NCBI RefSeq assembly: GCF_900009145.1
Contig: NZ_LN889802.1
Location: 531,905 to 570,275, forward strand
Reading direction: 5' to 3'
Length of the DNA stretch: 38,371 nucleotides
Source: Planktothrix tepida PCC 9214
GTDB taxonomy: Bacteria > Cyanobacteriota > Cyanobacteriia > Cyanobacteriales > Microcoleaceae
The notes beneath the pieces were generated by a model. The model searched no databases. It was not told the origin of the DNA and worked only from the letters and a program-made list of their open reading frames with translations. Position 1 is the stretch's first letter. Each line of letters starts with the position of its first letter. Made by a program: the position numbers and the translations under genes. Shown here piece after piece: positions 27,463-35,812 of this stretch.

Positions 27463-27643
27463 GGCTACATCAGTTCTTAGCCTAACTGTGTTTCCACAAC
27501 TGTTATAATTCTGATAAAATTTAGGGGATCAAGAAAAAAATGTAATCAAGTTCTTATCCTGATTTCTGATATAATTTGGAAACTTTCATCAATTTTTAAA
27601 CTTCTAAAAAACAACCTTTGAAAAACAACATCAACCCTTAAGA

Positions 27644-28531
27644 ATGAACCGTTTTCGTACTGCTTGTTCAACCCTAGATGAATTTATTGTTACGGCTGAA
27701 GTCGCACCCCCAAAAGGCACAGATCCAAACCACATGATTGAAATGGTTAGACTGCTCAAAGGTCGTGTTCATGGAGTTAATATTACCGATGGTAGTCGGG
27801 CTGTTTTAGGTATGAGTTCCCTCGCGGCTTCCATTATTCTGCTGCATCACGGAGTCGAACCCATTTGCCAAGTGGCTTGTCGCGATCGCAATCGAATCGG
27901 ATTACAATCAGATTTATTAGGAGCCCATGCGTTAGGAATTAGAAATATTTTAGCCTTAACCGGTGATCCGGTCAAAGCAGGAGATCACCCCGATGCAAAA
28001 GCCGTTTTTGATTTAGAATCAGTTCGTTTATTACAAGCCATTGATAAACTCAATCACGGCTTAGATTGGAATCAAAAACCCTTACCCGATGGCGCAACAG
28101 ACTTATTTGCAGGTGCTGCGGTTGATCCCCAATCTTCCAGTTGGTCAGGCTTACAAAGCCGCTTTGAACGAAAACTGCAAGCCGGAGCCCAATTTTTTCA
28201 AAGTCAATTAATCACCGATTTTGAAAAATTAGATAAATTTATGACCGAAATTGCCGCCGGAACTCAAAAACCCATTTTAGCCGGAATTTTTCTATTAAAA
28301 TCGGCTAAAAATGCACGATTTATTAATAAATTTGTTCCCGGTGTTCATATTCCTGATAGCATTATTAATCGCTTAGAACAAGCAAAAAATCCCTTAGAAG
28401 AAGGCATTTTAATTGCTTCTGAACAAGTTAAAATTGCCCGTCAACTTTGCCAAGGTGTGCATATTATGGCAGTTAAACGGGAAGATTTAATTCCTAAAAT
28501 CTTAGATTTAGCTGGAATTAAACCTTTATAG
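27644..28531 (+). CDS. metF: 5,10-methylenetetrahydrofolate reductase family protein
   Basis: This 295-residue flavoprotein of the MetF family reduces methylenetetrahydrofolate to methyltetrahydrofolate for methionine synthesis. The length equals the E. coli enzyme. Family blocks are EVAPPKGTDPNHMIEMV, VNITDGSRAV, CQVACRDRN, NILALTGDPVKAGDHP, AAVDPQSSSW and GAQFFQSQLITD. The catalytic Glu would be the one in VTAEVAPPKG. The domain is a TIM barrel without a regulatory C-terminal region. Cyanobacterial members differ from the E. coli protein and the electron donor may differ, so the reaction is inferred from family. The ATG at 27644 follows an AT-rich leader with no clear ribosome site. Confidence 0.88.
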   Translation: MNRFRTACSTLDEFIVTAEVAPPKGTDPNHMIEMVRLLKGRVHGVNITDGSRAVLGMSSLAASIILLHHGVEPICQVACRDRNRIGLQSDLLGAHALGIRNILALTGDPVKAGDHPDAKAVFDLESVRLLQAIDKLNHGLDWNQKPLPDGATDLFAGAAVDPQSSSWSGLQSRFERKLQAGAQFFQSQLITDFEKLDKFMTEIAAGTQKPILAGIFLLKSAKNARFINKFVPGVHIPDSIINRLEQAKNPLEEGILIASEQVKIARQLCQGVHIMAVKREDLIPKILDLAGIKPL

Positions 28532-28564
28532 GAAAGAACGAAGATGGGGAACAGAGGCGATTTC

Positions 28565-28933
28565 TTATGAAACAACCGGAACCTTTTGAGCAATTTTATT
28601 ATTCAATTCCAAAGTTAAATTATCCTCACTGCGATAAGCTTCCCAAGCTCCCGATGATAAACGGCTAATTTGCCATTGTCCCTGAAGATAATTTTCATCC
28701 TCAGAGACAGTACCCGTATAACTTACCAAGTCAGGAGAAGTCGTTAAATATTGTTTCGTGAAACTCACTCCACGACCCACCACTGTCCCACTAATTTGAG
28801 CTTCTCCCAAATAACCCTCATCTAAAATATTCCCCGCCAAAGTATTCCCGCTTTGAATAAATGTCACTTCAAAACGAGTTGGAACTCCCTGTTGCCAATA
28901 GGTTCCTAGCCAAATTCCACTTAAATCAGCCAT
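28565..28933 (-). CDS. Lipocalin-like small protein of unknown function (122 aa)
   Basis: This 122-residue protein is rich in beta-strand patterns with alternating hydrophobic residues: LSGIWLGTYWQQG, TRFEVTFIQSGNTLAGNI, AQISGTVVGRGVSFTKQYL, VSYTGTVSEDENYLQGQWQI. The start with SGIW and the G-rich strands suggest a small beta-barrel, possibly lipocalin-like, but no family can be confirmed. There is no signal peptide. The gene runs opposite to metF with a 33-nt convergent gap and follows the duplicated-domain gene on the same strand after 33 nt. A common transcript of the two minus-strand genes is possible. Confidence 0.7.
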   Translation of the reverse strand: MADLSGIWLGTYWQQGVPTRFEVTFIQSGNTLAGNILDEGYLGEAQISGTVVGRGVSFTKQYLTTSPDLVSYTGTVSEDENYLQGQWQISRLSSGAWEAYRSEDNLTLELNNKIAQKVPVVS

Positions 28934-28966
28934 ATTTTATCGTTAATCGTAGTTTCAAAATCAGTA

Positions 28967-30040
28967 TTAATTTGGACAACTTTGCCCTATTGATAAATTA
29001 ACAAAATTTGAAACTTGACAGGGAGTGGGCAGATGAGCCACTAAAGTTCTTGTCCAAGGCGATAAAATATCCTCCCTGGGAATCTTGAGAAATTGTACCC
29101 GCAAACTGGGCATAACTGAACTTGCAGCTTGATCCAGTTTAAACTTAGAACCCGTTTGATTAGTGCGGTAAACCCAACGTTGATTTTTATGACCGATAAT
29201 CATCCGCCAACCCGTCACTAAACTTTGGGTACAAAACATCCCCGGTTCTGCTAACCCTAAACAGCCATCGGGCCATAGTTGTTCCTCCACCGCTTCCAAA
29301 GTTAATTCAGAACGCGATAAACCCGACTGTTGATGGATATCCTCAAACACAGTTTCTAAGAGGGAAGAAGGTACCTTAAAGGAATGATTTTGAGATTCTA
29401 AGCGAATATTTCTACCCTGAGCATCTGTACGATAAACCCAAGTTTGGTGGCTATCGGACACCACCACTCGCCATCCTCGCACCAACATTTGTCCACACAC
29501 TTCCTCTGCTGCTGCGAGTCCTAAACAGGTATCGGGCCAAGTTTGTTGACGCGCTTCCACTATTTTAAGATCGGTGAGCGCAACTCCTGATTGTTTAGCA
29601 ATCATTTCCCGAACCTTTGTATCGACTAAAACGGGTAAAACCGGAGCAGCCTCGGCAGAATATTCTACCCATTCGGGATTTAATGGCTTTGTTTCAAAAA
29701 CAACTGGAAGGGTTTTCGGTAACTGTCCTTTAACATTAAATAAAGGGTTCGGTAACACGCGATAAGTCGGTGTCACCTGCGAAGCAACTGTGGTGTTTGG
29801 GGATAGATCCCATAAGGATTGATTTTCAGGCTCAACAGAAGCAGAGAGACGCTTTTGAGCAACTGTCATGGAGTGAGAAAGCAGGGCTTGGGTCTGAGCA
29901 AAAGCAGATTGTACAACCGTTGGATAAGCTTCTAAAGCTAAAACGCCAGTCAACATCAACGCCAAAATCAAAGGGCGCGGCTGCTTCTCATTTACAGTGG
30001 AAGTCGCTCTCCAGCGACGTTTGGAGGGGCTAGGTTTCAT
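28967..30040 (-). CDS. Protein with duplicated Cys/Trp domain, probably exported
   Basis: This 357-residue protein begins with a basic region and one hydrophobic segment (about residues 23-47, ending in a possible AFA-Q cleavage site), so it is exported or anchored. The C-terminal two-thirds hold two copies of a module of about 75 residues. Copy 1 contains KQSGVALTDLKIVEARQQTW, then PDTCLGLAAAEEVC, RGWRVVVS and TWVYRTDAQGR. Copy 2 contains QQSGLSRSELTLEAVEEQLW, then PDGCLGLAEPGMFC, TGWRMIIG and RWVYRTNQTG. Each has two cysteines, likely a disulfide. I know the WPDxCLGL pattern from cyanobacterial proteins without a known role. ATG 30040 is preferred to an upstream ATG at 30097. Confidence 0.82.
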   Translation of the reverse strand: MKPSPSKRRWRATSTVNEKQPRPLILALMLTGVLALEAYPTVVQSAFAQTQALLSHSMTVAQKRLSASVEPENQSLWDLSPNTTVASQVTPTYRVLPNPLFNVKGQLPKTLPVVFETKPLNPEWVEYSAEAAPVLPVLVDTKVREMIAKQSGVALTDLKIVEARQQTWPDTCLGLAAAEEVCGQMLVRGWRVVVSDSHQTWVYRTDAQGRNIRLESQNHSFKVPSSLLETVFEDIHQQSGLSRSELTLEAVEEQLWPDGCLGLAEPGMFCTQSLVTGWRMIIGHKNQRWVYRTNQTGSKFKLDQAASSVMPSLRVQFLKIPREDILSPWTRTLVAHLPTPCQVSNFVNLSIGQSCPN

Positions 30041-30441
30041 GGGGAAGCATCCACGAATACTGGACAACTTATGGCACAGATGACACAGACATTCCAAGAT
30101 TTGTTTCCTCTGATACAGTCAAATCCTGTCATCCGGGAAAAATCCCTATCTTAGAACATCAAACTGTGCCAAGAGAGCTTCAACAACCTGAGTCTATTTT
30201 CCGGTATCGTTACCCAACTTTAGGGATACAGTTCAATTCTGTCCCAGGGAAACGACTTGAAAAACTCGGTTTCTGGGTAAGAGGAACAGACCCACAACTG
30301 TAGATTAGCCTGAAACCTTACTCAAGATTAGCGATTGCGCCCCATCCTAACATATCAATTACTGAATTGCCTACAGTTTGGGTTGAATGATTCCAAGACC
30401 TGCTAGGTTAATAATACCGTCAAAAATGGGAGCCAACAAAA
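30041..30441. other. Divergent intergenic region upstream of the VWA gene
   Basis: These 401 bases lie between the duplicated-domain gene (minus) and the VWA gene (plus). I see no gene. A bulged hairpin near 30243-30277 pairs CCCAG and AAAC with GTTT and CTGGG, with a loop of about 15 nt. GGGAG at 30428-30432 is a plausible ribosome site for the VWA gene. No strong promoter pair was found on either strand. Confidence 0.4.
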
Positions 30442-31074
30442 ATGGACATTTTGTTAGAAGGAGGATCGGTTTTACGCGAGCGAGATTACACGCTGATTAT
30501 TGATAGTAGTAATAGTATGGCAACCCTTGAACAATCCGAAGGCAAAAGTCGCTGGGAGTTGCTTCAAGAATCGATTTTAGCGATCGCCAGCTATTGTGAA
30601 CAATTTGATCCTGATGGGATTACGCTTTATTTATTTTCTGATCAATTTCAACGCTATGAAAAAGTCACATCTGACAAAGTAATTTATATCTTTGAACAAC
30701 ATCAACCCTCTGGAACAAATCGTTTATCTCCGGTGCTAAAAGATGCGACCGATAACTATTTTGGACGTCGCGCAACGGAACAAGCCAAAGCCAATGGCGA
30801 AACAATTATTATTGTAACGTCTGGAGAAATTGAAAATCCCACCGCCCTCAGACAGATTATGATTGATGCTGCTAATCAACTGAACCGAGATGAAGAATTA
30901 GCCATTGAACTGATTCAAGTGGGTTCTAACTCCGATGTAACAGAATTTTTCCATATCCTTGATGACGATTTACAAAGTCAGGGTGCTAAATTTGATATTT
31001 GTAATACCATTACTTTATCGGATTTAGGAGCGATGAGTTTAATGGATGTGTTACTCAAAGCCATTGTTGATTAA
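30442..31074 (+). CDS. von Willebrand factor A domain protein
   Basis: This 210-residue protein is essentially a single VWA domain. The metal-ion-dependent adhesion site is visible: Asp21, Ser23 and Ser25 in DSSNSM, and Thr92 in SGTNRL. The strand LYLFSD and the later IIIVTSGE block fit the fold, though the second MIDAS Asp is replaced in TSGEIE. It has no signal peptide or membrane segment, so it is cytoplasmic. Related bacterial proteins of this TerY type occur in stress and tellurite clusters, but no ter genes are present. It lies 98 nt upstream of the glycosyltransferase gene on the same strand. Confidence 0.88.
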   Translation: MDILLEGGSVLRERDYTLIIDSSNSMATLEQSEGKSRWELLQESILAIASYCEQFDPDGITLYLFSDQFQRYEKVTSDKVIYIFEQHQPSGTNRLSPVLKDATDNYFGRRATEQAKANGETIIIVTSGEIENPTALRQIMIDAANQLNRDEELAIELIQVGSNSDVTEFFHILDDDLQSQGAKFDICNTITLSDLGAMSLMDVLLKAIVD

Positions 31075-31172
31075 ATAATAAATCAGGTAAAACCGGAGTC
31101 TTTAACGGATTTAACCCTTGATTTATAGTATTTTATGAAGAGAATTCTTTTGATTTTTAGGGGTTGCTCATC

Positions 31173-32348
31173 ATGTTAGACTCCTCCCTGCAAATGCTCG
31201 TCTCCCAATCTATCAAAACCTTAGATTCTATTTTGATAGATGGAACTTTGCCTGCATCAGAACGGGCTGCTGTTGCCTTTAAAATATTAGAATTGGCACA
31301 GAATATTACCCCAACGGTTTCTTCTGATTCACCGTCTGCGATCGCCCAAACCCAACTTTTATCTTTACCCAAACTTAATTTTACCGATCCCAAACTCTTT
31401 TTACATTTAGCAGCCTATCGAGATTCTGAACTCATTCCTACCCTTAAAGATGCGTTAAAAAAAGCCCACCGTCCTGAAAAAATAACCTTTGGAATTGTTT
31501 GGCAATTTATTCCAGGGGAAGATGAAATAATCACCGAAAAAATGCAAGAATTCCCCTGTAAAATGATAGAAATTGATGCCCGACAATCCCTCGGTGTTTG
31601 TTGGGCAAGATCCCTCGGTCAACGCTTACTCCATGATGAAGATTTTATTTTACAATTAGATAGTCATCATCGGTTTGTCGAAGGGTGGGATAGTTTATTA
31701 CTCCAACAACTTGCCCAATGTCCGAGCCCCAAACCTGTCCTTTCTGCCTATACTCCCCCTTATATTCCCCCCGATGAAATTCCCCCAGGATATCCCTGTA
31801 CTCGTTTAACCGCCCATCATTTTGATGAACATGGGATTCTGAGTTTTATTGCTGGAGAAAGTTTAGCATCCTATTCTGAACCTCAGTTAGGAATGTTTCT
31901 AGCCGGTGGATTTATTTTCGCCCCCCGACAATTTTATTTAGACGTTCCCTATGATCCCTTTTTGTATTTTCGCGGAGAAGAAATTACCCTTTCAACGAGA
32001 GCTTGGACAAAAGGATGGGATATTTTCTATCCTCATCAAATTACAATTTATCACTATTATACTCGCACCAATGCTAAAAAACATTGGGATATTAATTCCG
32101 AATGGTACAAATTAGAACAAAAATCCAGAGAACGCATCAAAAAAATATTAAGAATTACTTCTTTAGAAACCGAGAGTTTAGAAATTTATGATATCGGCAA
32201 TATCAGAACACTAGAAGACTATCAAAATTTTTGTGGGATTAATTTCAAAACTCAAGAAATATCAGAAACTGCCTCAAAAGGAATCCCAACAAAATCAGTT
32301 ATAGCGCTACGCGCAAGGGAACAGGGAACAGGGAACAGTAAGAATTGA
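31173..32348 (+). CDS. GT60-like glycosyltransferase (GlcNAc-transferase domain)
   Basis: This 391-residue protein has a central domain like the GT60 polypeptide alpha-N-acetylglucosaminyltransferases. Blocks are ITFGIVWQFIPGEDE, ARQSLGVCWARSL, DFILQLDSHHRF (DxH metal site), GMFLAGGFIFAPRQF and FYPHQITIYHYYTR. Residues 1-50 form a helical preface of unknown role. Both donor and acceptor are unknown; the family link is from motif resemblance. ATG 31173 is favoured over a TTG at 31164, since AGGGG lies 9 bases upstream. The last 16 codons or so lie inside a repeat element, giving the C-terminus ALRAREQGTGNSKN; the native end was probably different. Confidence 0.75.
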   Translation: MLDSSLQMLVSQSIKTLDSILIDGTLPASERAAVAFKILELAQNITPTVSSDSPSAIAQTQLLSLPKLNFTDPKLFLHLAAYRDSELIPTLKDALKKAHRPEKITFGIVWQFIPGEDEIITEKMQEFPCKMIEIDARQSLGVCWARSLGQRLLHDEDFILQLDSHHRFVEGWDSLLLQQLAQCPSPKPVLSAYTPPYIPPDEIPPGYPCTRLTAHHFDEHGILSFIAGESLASYSEPQLGMFLAGGFIFAPRQFYLDVPYDPFLYFRGEEITLSTRAWTKGWDIFYPHQITIYHYYTRTNAKKHWDINSEWYKLEQKSRERIKKILRITSLETESLEIYDIGNIRTLEDYQNFCGINFKTQEISETASKGIPTKSVIALRAREQGTGNSKN

Positions 32349-32397
32349 AAGGGTTTTAGAGTTTAAAAATGTCCTAACCGTAATGCGTAGCACTATA
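32300..32397. mobile_element. MITE-like element overlapping the end of the glycosyltransferase gene
   Basis: TATAGCGCTACGC (32300-32312) and the complement of TATAGTGCTACGC (32385-32397) form 13-bp ends with one mismatch around a 98-bp segment. A short inverted heptamer array (32317-32338) lies just inside the left end. The left half encodes the last 16 residues and stop codon of the upstream gene, and the right end is 17 bases before the cobI ATG. No transposase is present and no clear target duplication was found. Confidence 0.65.
32317..32338. repeat. Inverted CCCTGTT heptamers (GGGAACA x3)
   Basis: Three GGGAACA units plus G are the reverse complement of the CCCTGTT arrays elsewhere. They sit inside both the repeat element at 32300-32397 and the reading frame of the glycosyltransferase, where they encode REQGTGN. 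Confidence 0.95.
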
Positions 32398-32413
32398 TTA
32401 GTAAACAGTGATC

Positions 32414-33166
32414 ATGATTAATCATCTATCTCAAGCTTTCGGTCAATTATATGGAATTGGTGTAGGGCCCGGTGATCCTGAATTAATTACCTTAAAAGGC
32501 TATCATCTTTTGCAGCAAGTTCCAATTGTCGCCTTTCCATCAGGAATTGGGGAAAAACCAGGAATAGCTGAACAAATTATTACCCCTTGGTTAAAATCTG
32601 ATCAGCTTAAACTTCCCTTAACCTTTCCCTATGTTCAAGATGATGCCCTTCTCCATCAAGCATGGCAACAAGCTGCTGAAATTGTTTGGCTTTATTTAGA
32701 ACAAGGACAGGATGTGGCGTTTGTTTGCGAAGGAGATGTCAGTTTTTATAGTACCTTCACCTATTTGGCACAAACCCTGAAAAAAATTCGTCCTGAAGTG
32801 GTAGTGCAGACCATCCCTGGAATTTGCTCTCCCCTCGCGGCGGTAGCAAGTTTGGGTATTCCCCTCACCATTCGGGATCAAAAGTTGGCAATTTTACCTG
32901 CAATTTATGCGATCGCCGACTTAGAAACAACCCTGCACCAGGCGGATGTTGTGGTGTTGATGAAAGTTAGTTCCGTTTATCAGCAAGTTTGGGACGTGTT
33001 ACAACGCTTCAATTTGCTAGAACACGCTTATATTGTAGAAAGGGCGACCCTACCTAACCAAGTGATTTATGCTGGGTTAAGCGATCGCCCCCATTTGCGT
33101 TTATCCTATTTTTCTATCCTGATTATCAAAACAACCTTGGCTCACACCAGCAAGCAAACGTGCTAA
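32414..33166 (+). CDS. cobI: Precorrin-2 C20-methyltransferase
   Basis: CobI/CbiL moves a methyl group from S-adenosylmethionine to C-20 of precorrin-2 in cobalamin ring synthesis. The 250-residue protein has the tetrapyrrole methylase start GIGVGPGDPELITLKG, then VAFVCEGDVSFYSTFTY, a TIPGICSPLAAVASLG block and a C-terminal YFSILIIKT strand, all typical of precorrin-2 C20-methyltransferase rather than the other ring methylases. Start is ATG 32414, with an alternative GTG at 32408. No other cob genes are adjacent. The repeat element at 32300-32397 ends 17 bases upstream, so it forms most of the leader. Confidence 0.92.
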   Translation: MINHLSQAFGQLYGIGVGPGDPELITLKGYHLLQQVPIVAFPSGIGEKPGIAEQIITPWLKSDQLKLPLTFPYVQDDALLHQAWQQAAEIVWLYLEQGQDVAFVCEGDVSFYSTFTYLAQTLKKIRPEVVVQTIPGICSPLAAVASLGIPLTIRDQKLAILPAIYAIADLETTLHQADVVVLMKVSSVYQQVWDVLQRFNLLEHAYIVERATLPNQVIYAGLSDRPHLRLSYFSILIIKTTLAHTSKQTC

Positions 33167-33224
33167 AACAGATAGGATTAATTAAATTTGTAATTTTATT
33201 CAAGTTTAAACTTTAACGTTTATT

Positions 33225-34622
33225 ATGACGGCTTCGACAACCTCCTTAACTGAATTTTTTCCCCCCACCTTTCGCCCACCCGTTGTATTGTGTGTGTTGG
33301 CATCCTTGGGCGTTCATGGCTTATTTGCTGCCAATATTCAATATATTAATTTTTACTCTAAATCGATTAAATTACCCCCAACGGTTCAAGTCGTTGAACT
33401 CTCTCCTGAACAAATTAGTCGCGTTTATCCGGCGCCTCCCCCTAAATTATCGTTTACCCCCTTAAACTCTCTTTCCTCATCTTTATCCGTTCTTCCCGTC
33501 CCTTCGACCGATAATATTGTTCCCCCCCCTGCACCGCAAGACTTTATGCAGGCGTCATCCCTCCCGATGTGGCCAACAAATATTCCCTTACCACCTCCGA
33601 GTAATTCCCCTGGTGTACCCAGCTATCGTTTACCCCCCGTTGTTTCTCAAGGGTCTAATTCTCATTCTAATCTTCTCAATTCCGGTTCTATGGGATTTCT
33701 CCCGAACTCTAATGCGTCTTTATCCTTTGTTCCAGGGCCACCTTTAAGTTTCGATAACTCTAATCCTCCCCCTCCCTCTGAACAATCTGGACAGTTAAAA
33801 CAACCTGGAAGTTTACCCCCAAATAATGAATTAGCCTTGCGACAACAGTTAATCCGAGATTTAGGCCAGGATGTTGATTGTCCGCCAATATTTAATAATG
33901 CCAATTGCACTCCTAAAACCCCTAATCAGAATAACAATACAAATACTCCCCCCAATACTCCCCCCCCTGGAAATAATTCCAACGTTCAACCCTCTCACCC
34001 CAAAGGTTCAATTTTGGCAGGACTGGAAAATAGCTTGCAACAACAACCTTCTAATTCCAACCCCAAACCTCCTGAAGGTGTCGTTAATGAACAGCAAACA
34101 GCAATGTTACAAGGAGGAAGTGCCTATCTTAACTGGGTCAATGGTCTACTCACCAACTATCCCAATTTAGAAACCTCCTCCCCCATCGGAGTTAACAATT
34201 TATATCCCAATGCGGCTTGTGAACAAAAGCTAACGGGGAAAGCGTTAATTGGGGTAGCGGTGGGTGAAACCGGGGAGATTTTACAAGGGCCAGAAGTTTT
34301 ATTAGCCACAGGTTATCCGGTGTTGGATGATGCGGCAAAAGCAGCAGTCCAGGAAATGACCTTTGACCCGACAAATTCACCAAAAGCTTATCAAATTCAA
34401 TTTCAGTTTAATAGTGAAGAAAATTGCAGAACAGTGAATAATCAAACTCCCCAACCTGCTAATACACCTGTGGTTTCTTCCCCACCCCCTGCACAGCCCA
34501 CACCACCGACCTCAAAAACCGAACAACCGACGAATCCCGTTGAACAAAAACCCCCGGAGTCTGACCAACCCAACCCCGAACTGTCCCCTTCCCCCCAACC
34601 TCAACCTGAATCTAATCCTTAA
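33225..34622 (+). CDS. TonB-like energy transducer with Pro-rich periplasmic region
   Basis: This 465-residue protein has the TonB layout: a short cytoplasmic N-terminus, one membrane helix at about 20-40 (VVLCVLASLGVHGLFAANI), a long Pro/Ser/Asn-rich region of about 240 residues, and a C-terminal domain near 320-400 with LTGKALIGVAVGETGEILQG and LDDAAKAAVQEMTFDP, which fits the TonB C-terminal fold. A further Pro/Gln-rich tail of about 60 residues follows, which is unusual because TonB normally ends with that domain. TonB passes proton-motive energy to outer-membrane receptors; no exbB, exbD or receptor gene is in the window. Start is ATG 33225; cobI is 58 nt upstream. Confidence 0.82.
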   Translation: MTASTTSLTEFFPPTFRPPVVLCVLASLGVHGLFAANIQYINFYSKSIKLPPTVQVVELSPEQISRVYPAPPPKLSFTPLNSLSSSLSVLPVPSTDNIVPPPAPQDFMQASSLPMWPTNIPLPPPSNSPGVPSYRLPPVVSQGSNSHSNLLNSGSMGFLPNSNASLSFVPGPPLSFDNSNPPPPSEQSGQLKQPGSLPPNNELALRQQLIRDLGQDVDCPPIFNNANCTPKTPNQNNNTNTPPNTPPPGNNSNVQPSHPKGSILAGLENSLQQQPSNSNPKPPEGVVNEQQTAMLQGGSAYLNWVNGLLTNYPNLETSSPIGVNNLYPNAACEQKLTGKALIGVAVGETGEILQGPEVLLATGYPVLDDAAKAAVQEMTFDPTNSPKAYQIQFQFNSEENCRTVNNQTPQPANTPVVSSPPPAQPTPPTSKTEQPTNPVEQKPPESDQPNPELSPSPQPQPESNP

Positions 34623-34641
34623 ATTAAAAGTTATGAGTGGA

Positions 34642-35409
34642 CTAACGACGAACTTTTTTACGCGCTTTTCCTTCTCTTAATCCACTCCAACCGATGGTGA
34701 GATAACAACTGGCTAACAGCAAACTGGTTACGCCAGTTCTGACATTGGATTTTAAACTTCCTTGTTTGGATTTCATTTCAGCTTGCCGACGGCGTTCTTC
34801 AATATCCCGTTTGAATTGCTCATTTAATGCCGAGGCTTGCAGATTTAAAGCTTCGGGATTCTTTTTAAATTGTTCTAAGCGTTCTAATTCTTCCGGCGTT
34901 AGTTGTTTACTGGCAATATATTCTTCCAGTTTTTGATTATTTTGTAATAAATCTGTCATTTGAGTCTGTTGCAGTTGCAACTGTTCAGACACTTGTTTTT
35001 TTGCCTGTTCAGCGTCTTGATTAAGACGTTCTATAGCTTGATTACTCGCCACAAAAACATTTGCAAAATGAAGGGGAATTAATAATAGATAAATTAAGCC
35101 TAAAATAGTAGAAATTAAATACACCCAAAATTTTAAACTATTAAATTTTGATTGTGTATCATCGGCTGTAACTCCCGATAAATCTTCTAATCCATAGGCG
35201 CAAAACATTAAGGCAATCGCCAGGATAGGAATAATTCCCTGTTCAGCCATTTGAGTCGTAAACTGAACTTGCCATTCCAAATCTCCTACATTTAAAGGAA
35301 AAAATAATAAGACAATATTAACAACCGAAACCCAAAATAAAATTACTCCTGCTAGCTTTAAAAAACCAGCCGATTGAGAGGGAATCTTACTAAAATGCTT
35401 AGATTTCAT
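34642..35409 (-). CDS. Coiled-coil membrane protein, HpsJ-like
   Basis: This 255-residue protein has three or four membrane segments: near 15-38, 55-72, 92-112 and a last one at about 228-244. A long coiled coil lies between the third and last (residues about 120-215, QAIERLNQDAEQAKKQVSEQLQLQ and similar). The FLKLAGVILFWVSVVNIVLLFFP start, and this membrane-coil-membrane layout, resemble HpsJ proteins, which are linked to hormogonium polysaccharide and type IV pilus-driven motility in Nostoc. I hold the name only as likely. No other hps gene is visible. It converges on the TonB-like gene with a 19-nt gap and diverges from the secreted Cys-rich gene. Confidence 0.65.
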   Translation of the reverse strand: MKSKHFSKIPSQSAGFLKLAGVILFWVSVVNIVLLFFPLNVGDLEWQVQFTTQMAEQGIIPILAIALMFCAYGLEDLSGVTADDTQSKFNSLKFWVYLISTILGLIYLLLIPLHFANVFVASNQAIERLNQDAEQAKKQVSEQLQLQQTQMTDLLQNNQKLEEYIASKQLTPEELERLEQFKKNPEALNLQASALNEQFKRDIEERRRQAEMKSKQGSLKSNVRTGVTSLLLASCYLTIGWSGLREGKARKKVRR

Positions 35410-35812
35410 AATCAGATTTTTCTAAAAACAACTATTCCTTAATAGTCTCAGATTGGCAATTTTCTGGGATAGCCCATATTCCTGATATTGCCTGAAGATG
35501 TTTTCCCTGGGATGATTTCACCGTCTGAGCCCTTCTATTCGTTCATTATAACATTAGTGTTTATACGGAGATAAGATCTTACTGGGTATTTAATTTTACT
35601 GACCCCGAATTTTGTAAATTCTTTGATGATTTGACCAGATTTTAGACTTTTCTACTTGCACAGAAAGGTTTAGAGCGTTATAATGAATGAAGAGAAAGGT
35701 TAGTTCGTTCCCTTGATACTGATCATCGTACTGCATAACCCTTACCCTAAAATCCAAAATTTGCATCTGCTCTAACTCAACAATACATCTTCTCTAACTT
35801 AACAAGATATTT
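35410..35812. promoter_or_regulatory. Divergent promoter region between HpsJ-like and Cys-rich genes
   Basis: No gene lies in these 403 bases. Rightward, TTGCAC (35656-35661) and TATAAT (35679-35684) are 17 bp apart, a strong sigma70-type promoter with an expected start near 35691 and a leader of about 120 nt. Leftward, TATAAT (35550-35545) is a possible -10 for the HpsJ-like gene with a weak -35. The two -10 hexamers belong to a perfect 11-bp inverted repeat, TTCATTATAAC (35542-35552) and GTTATAATGAA (35677-35687). Confidence 0.6.
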
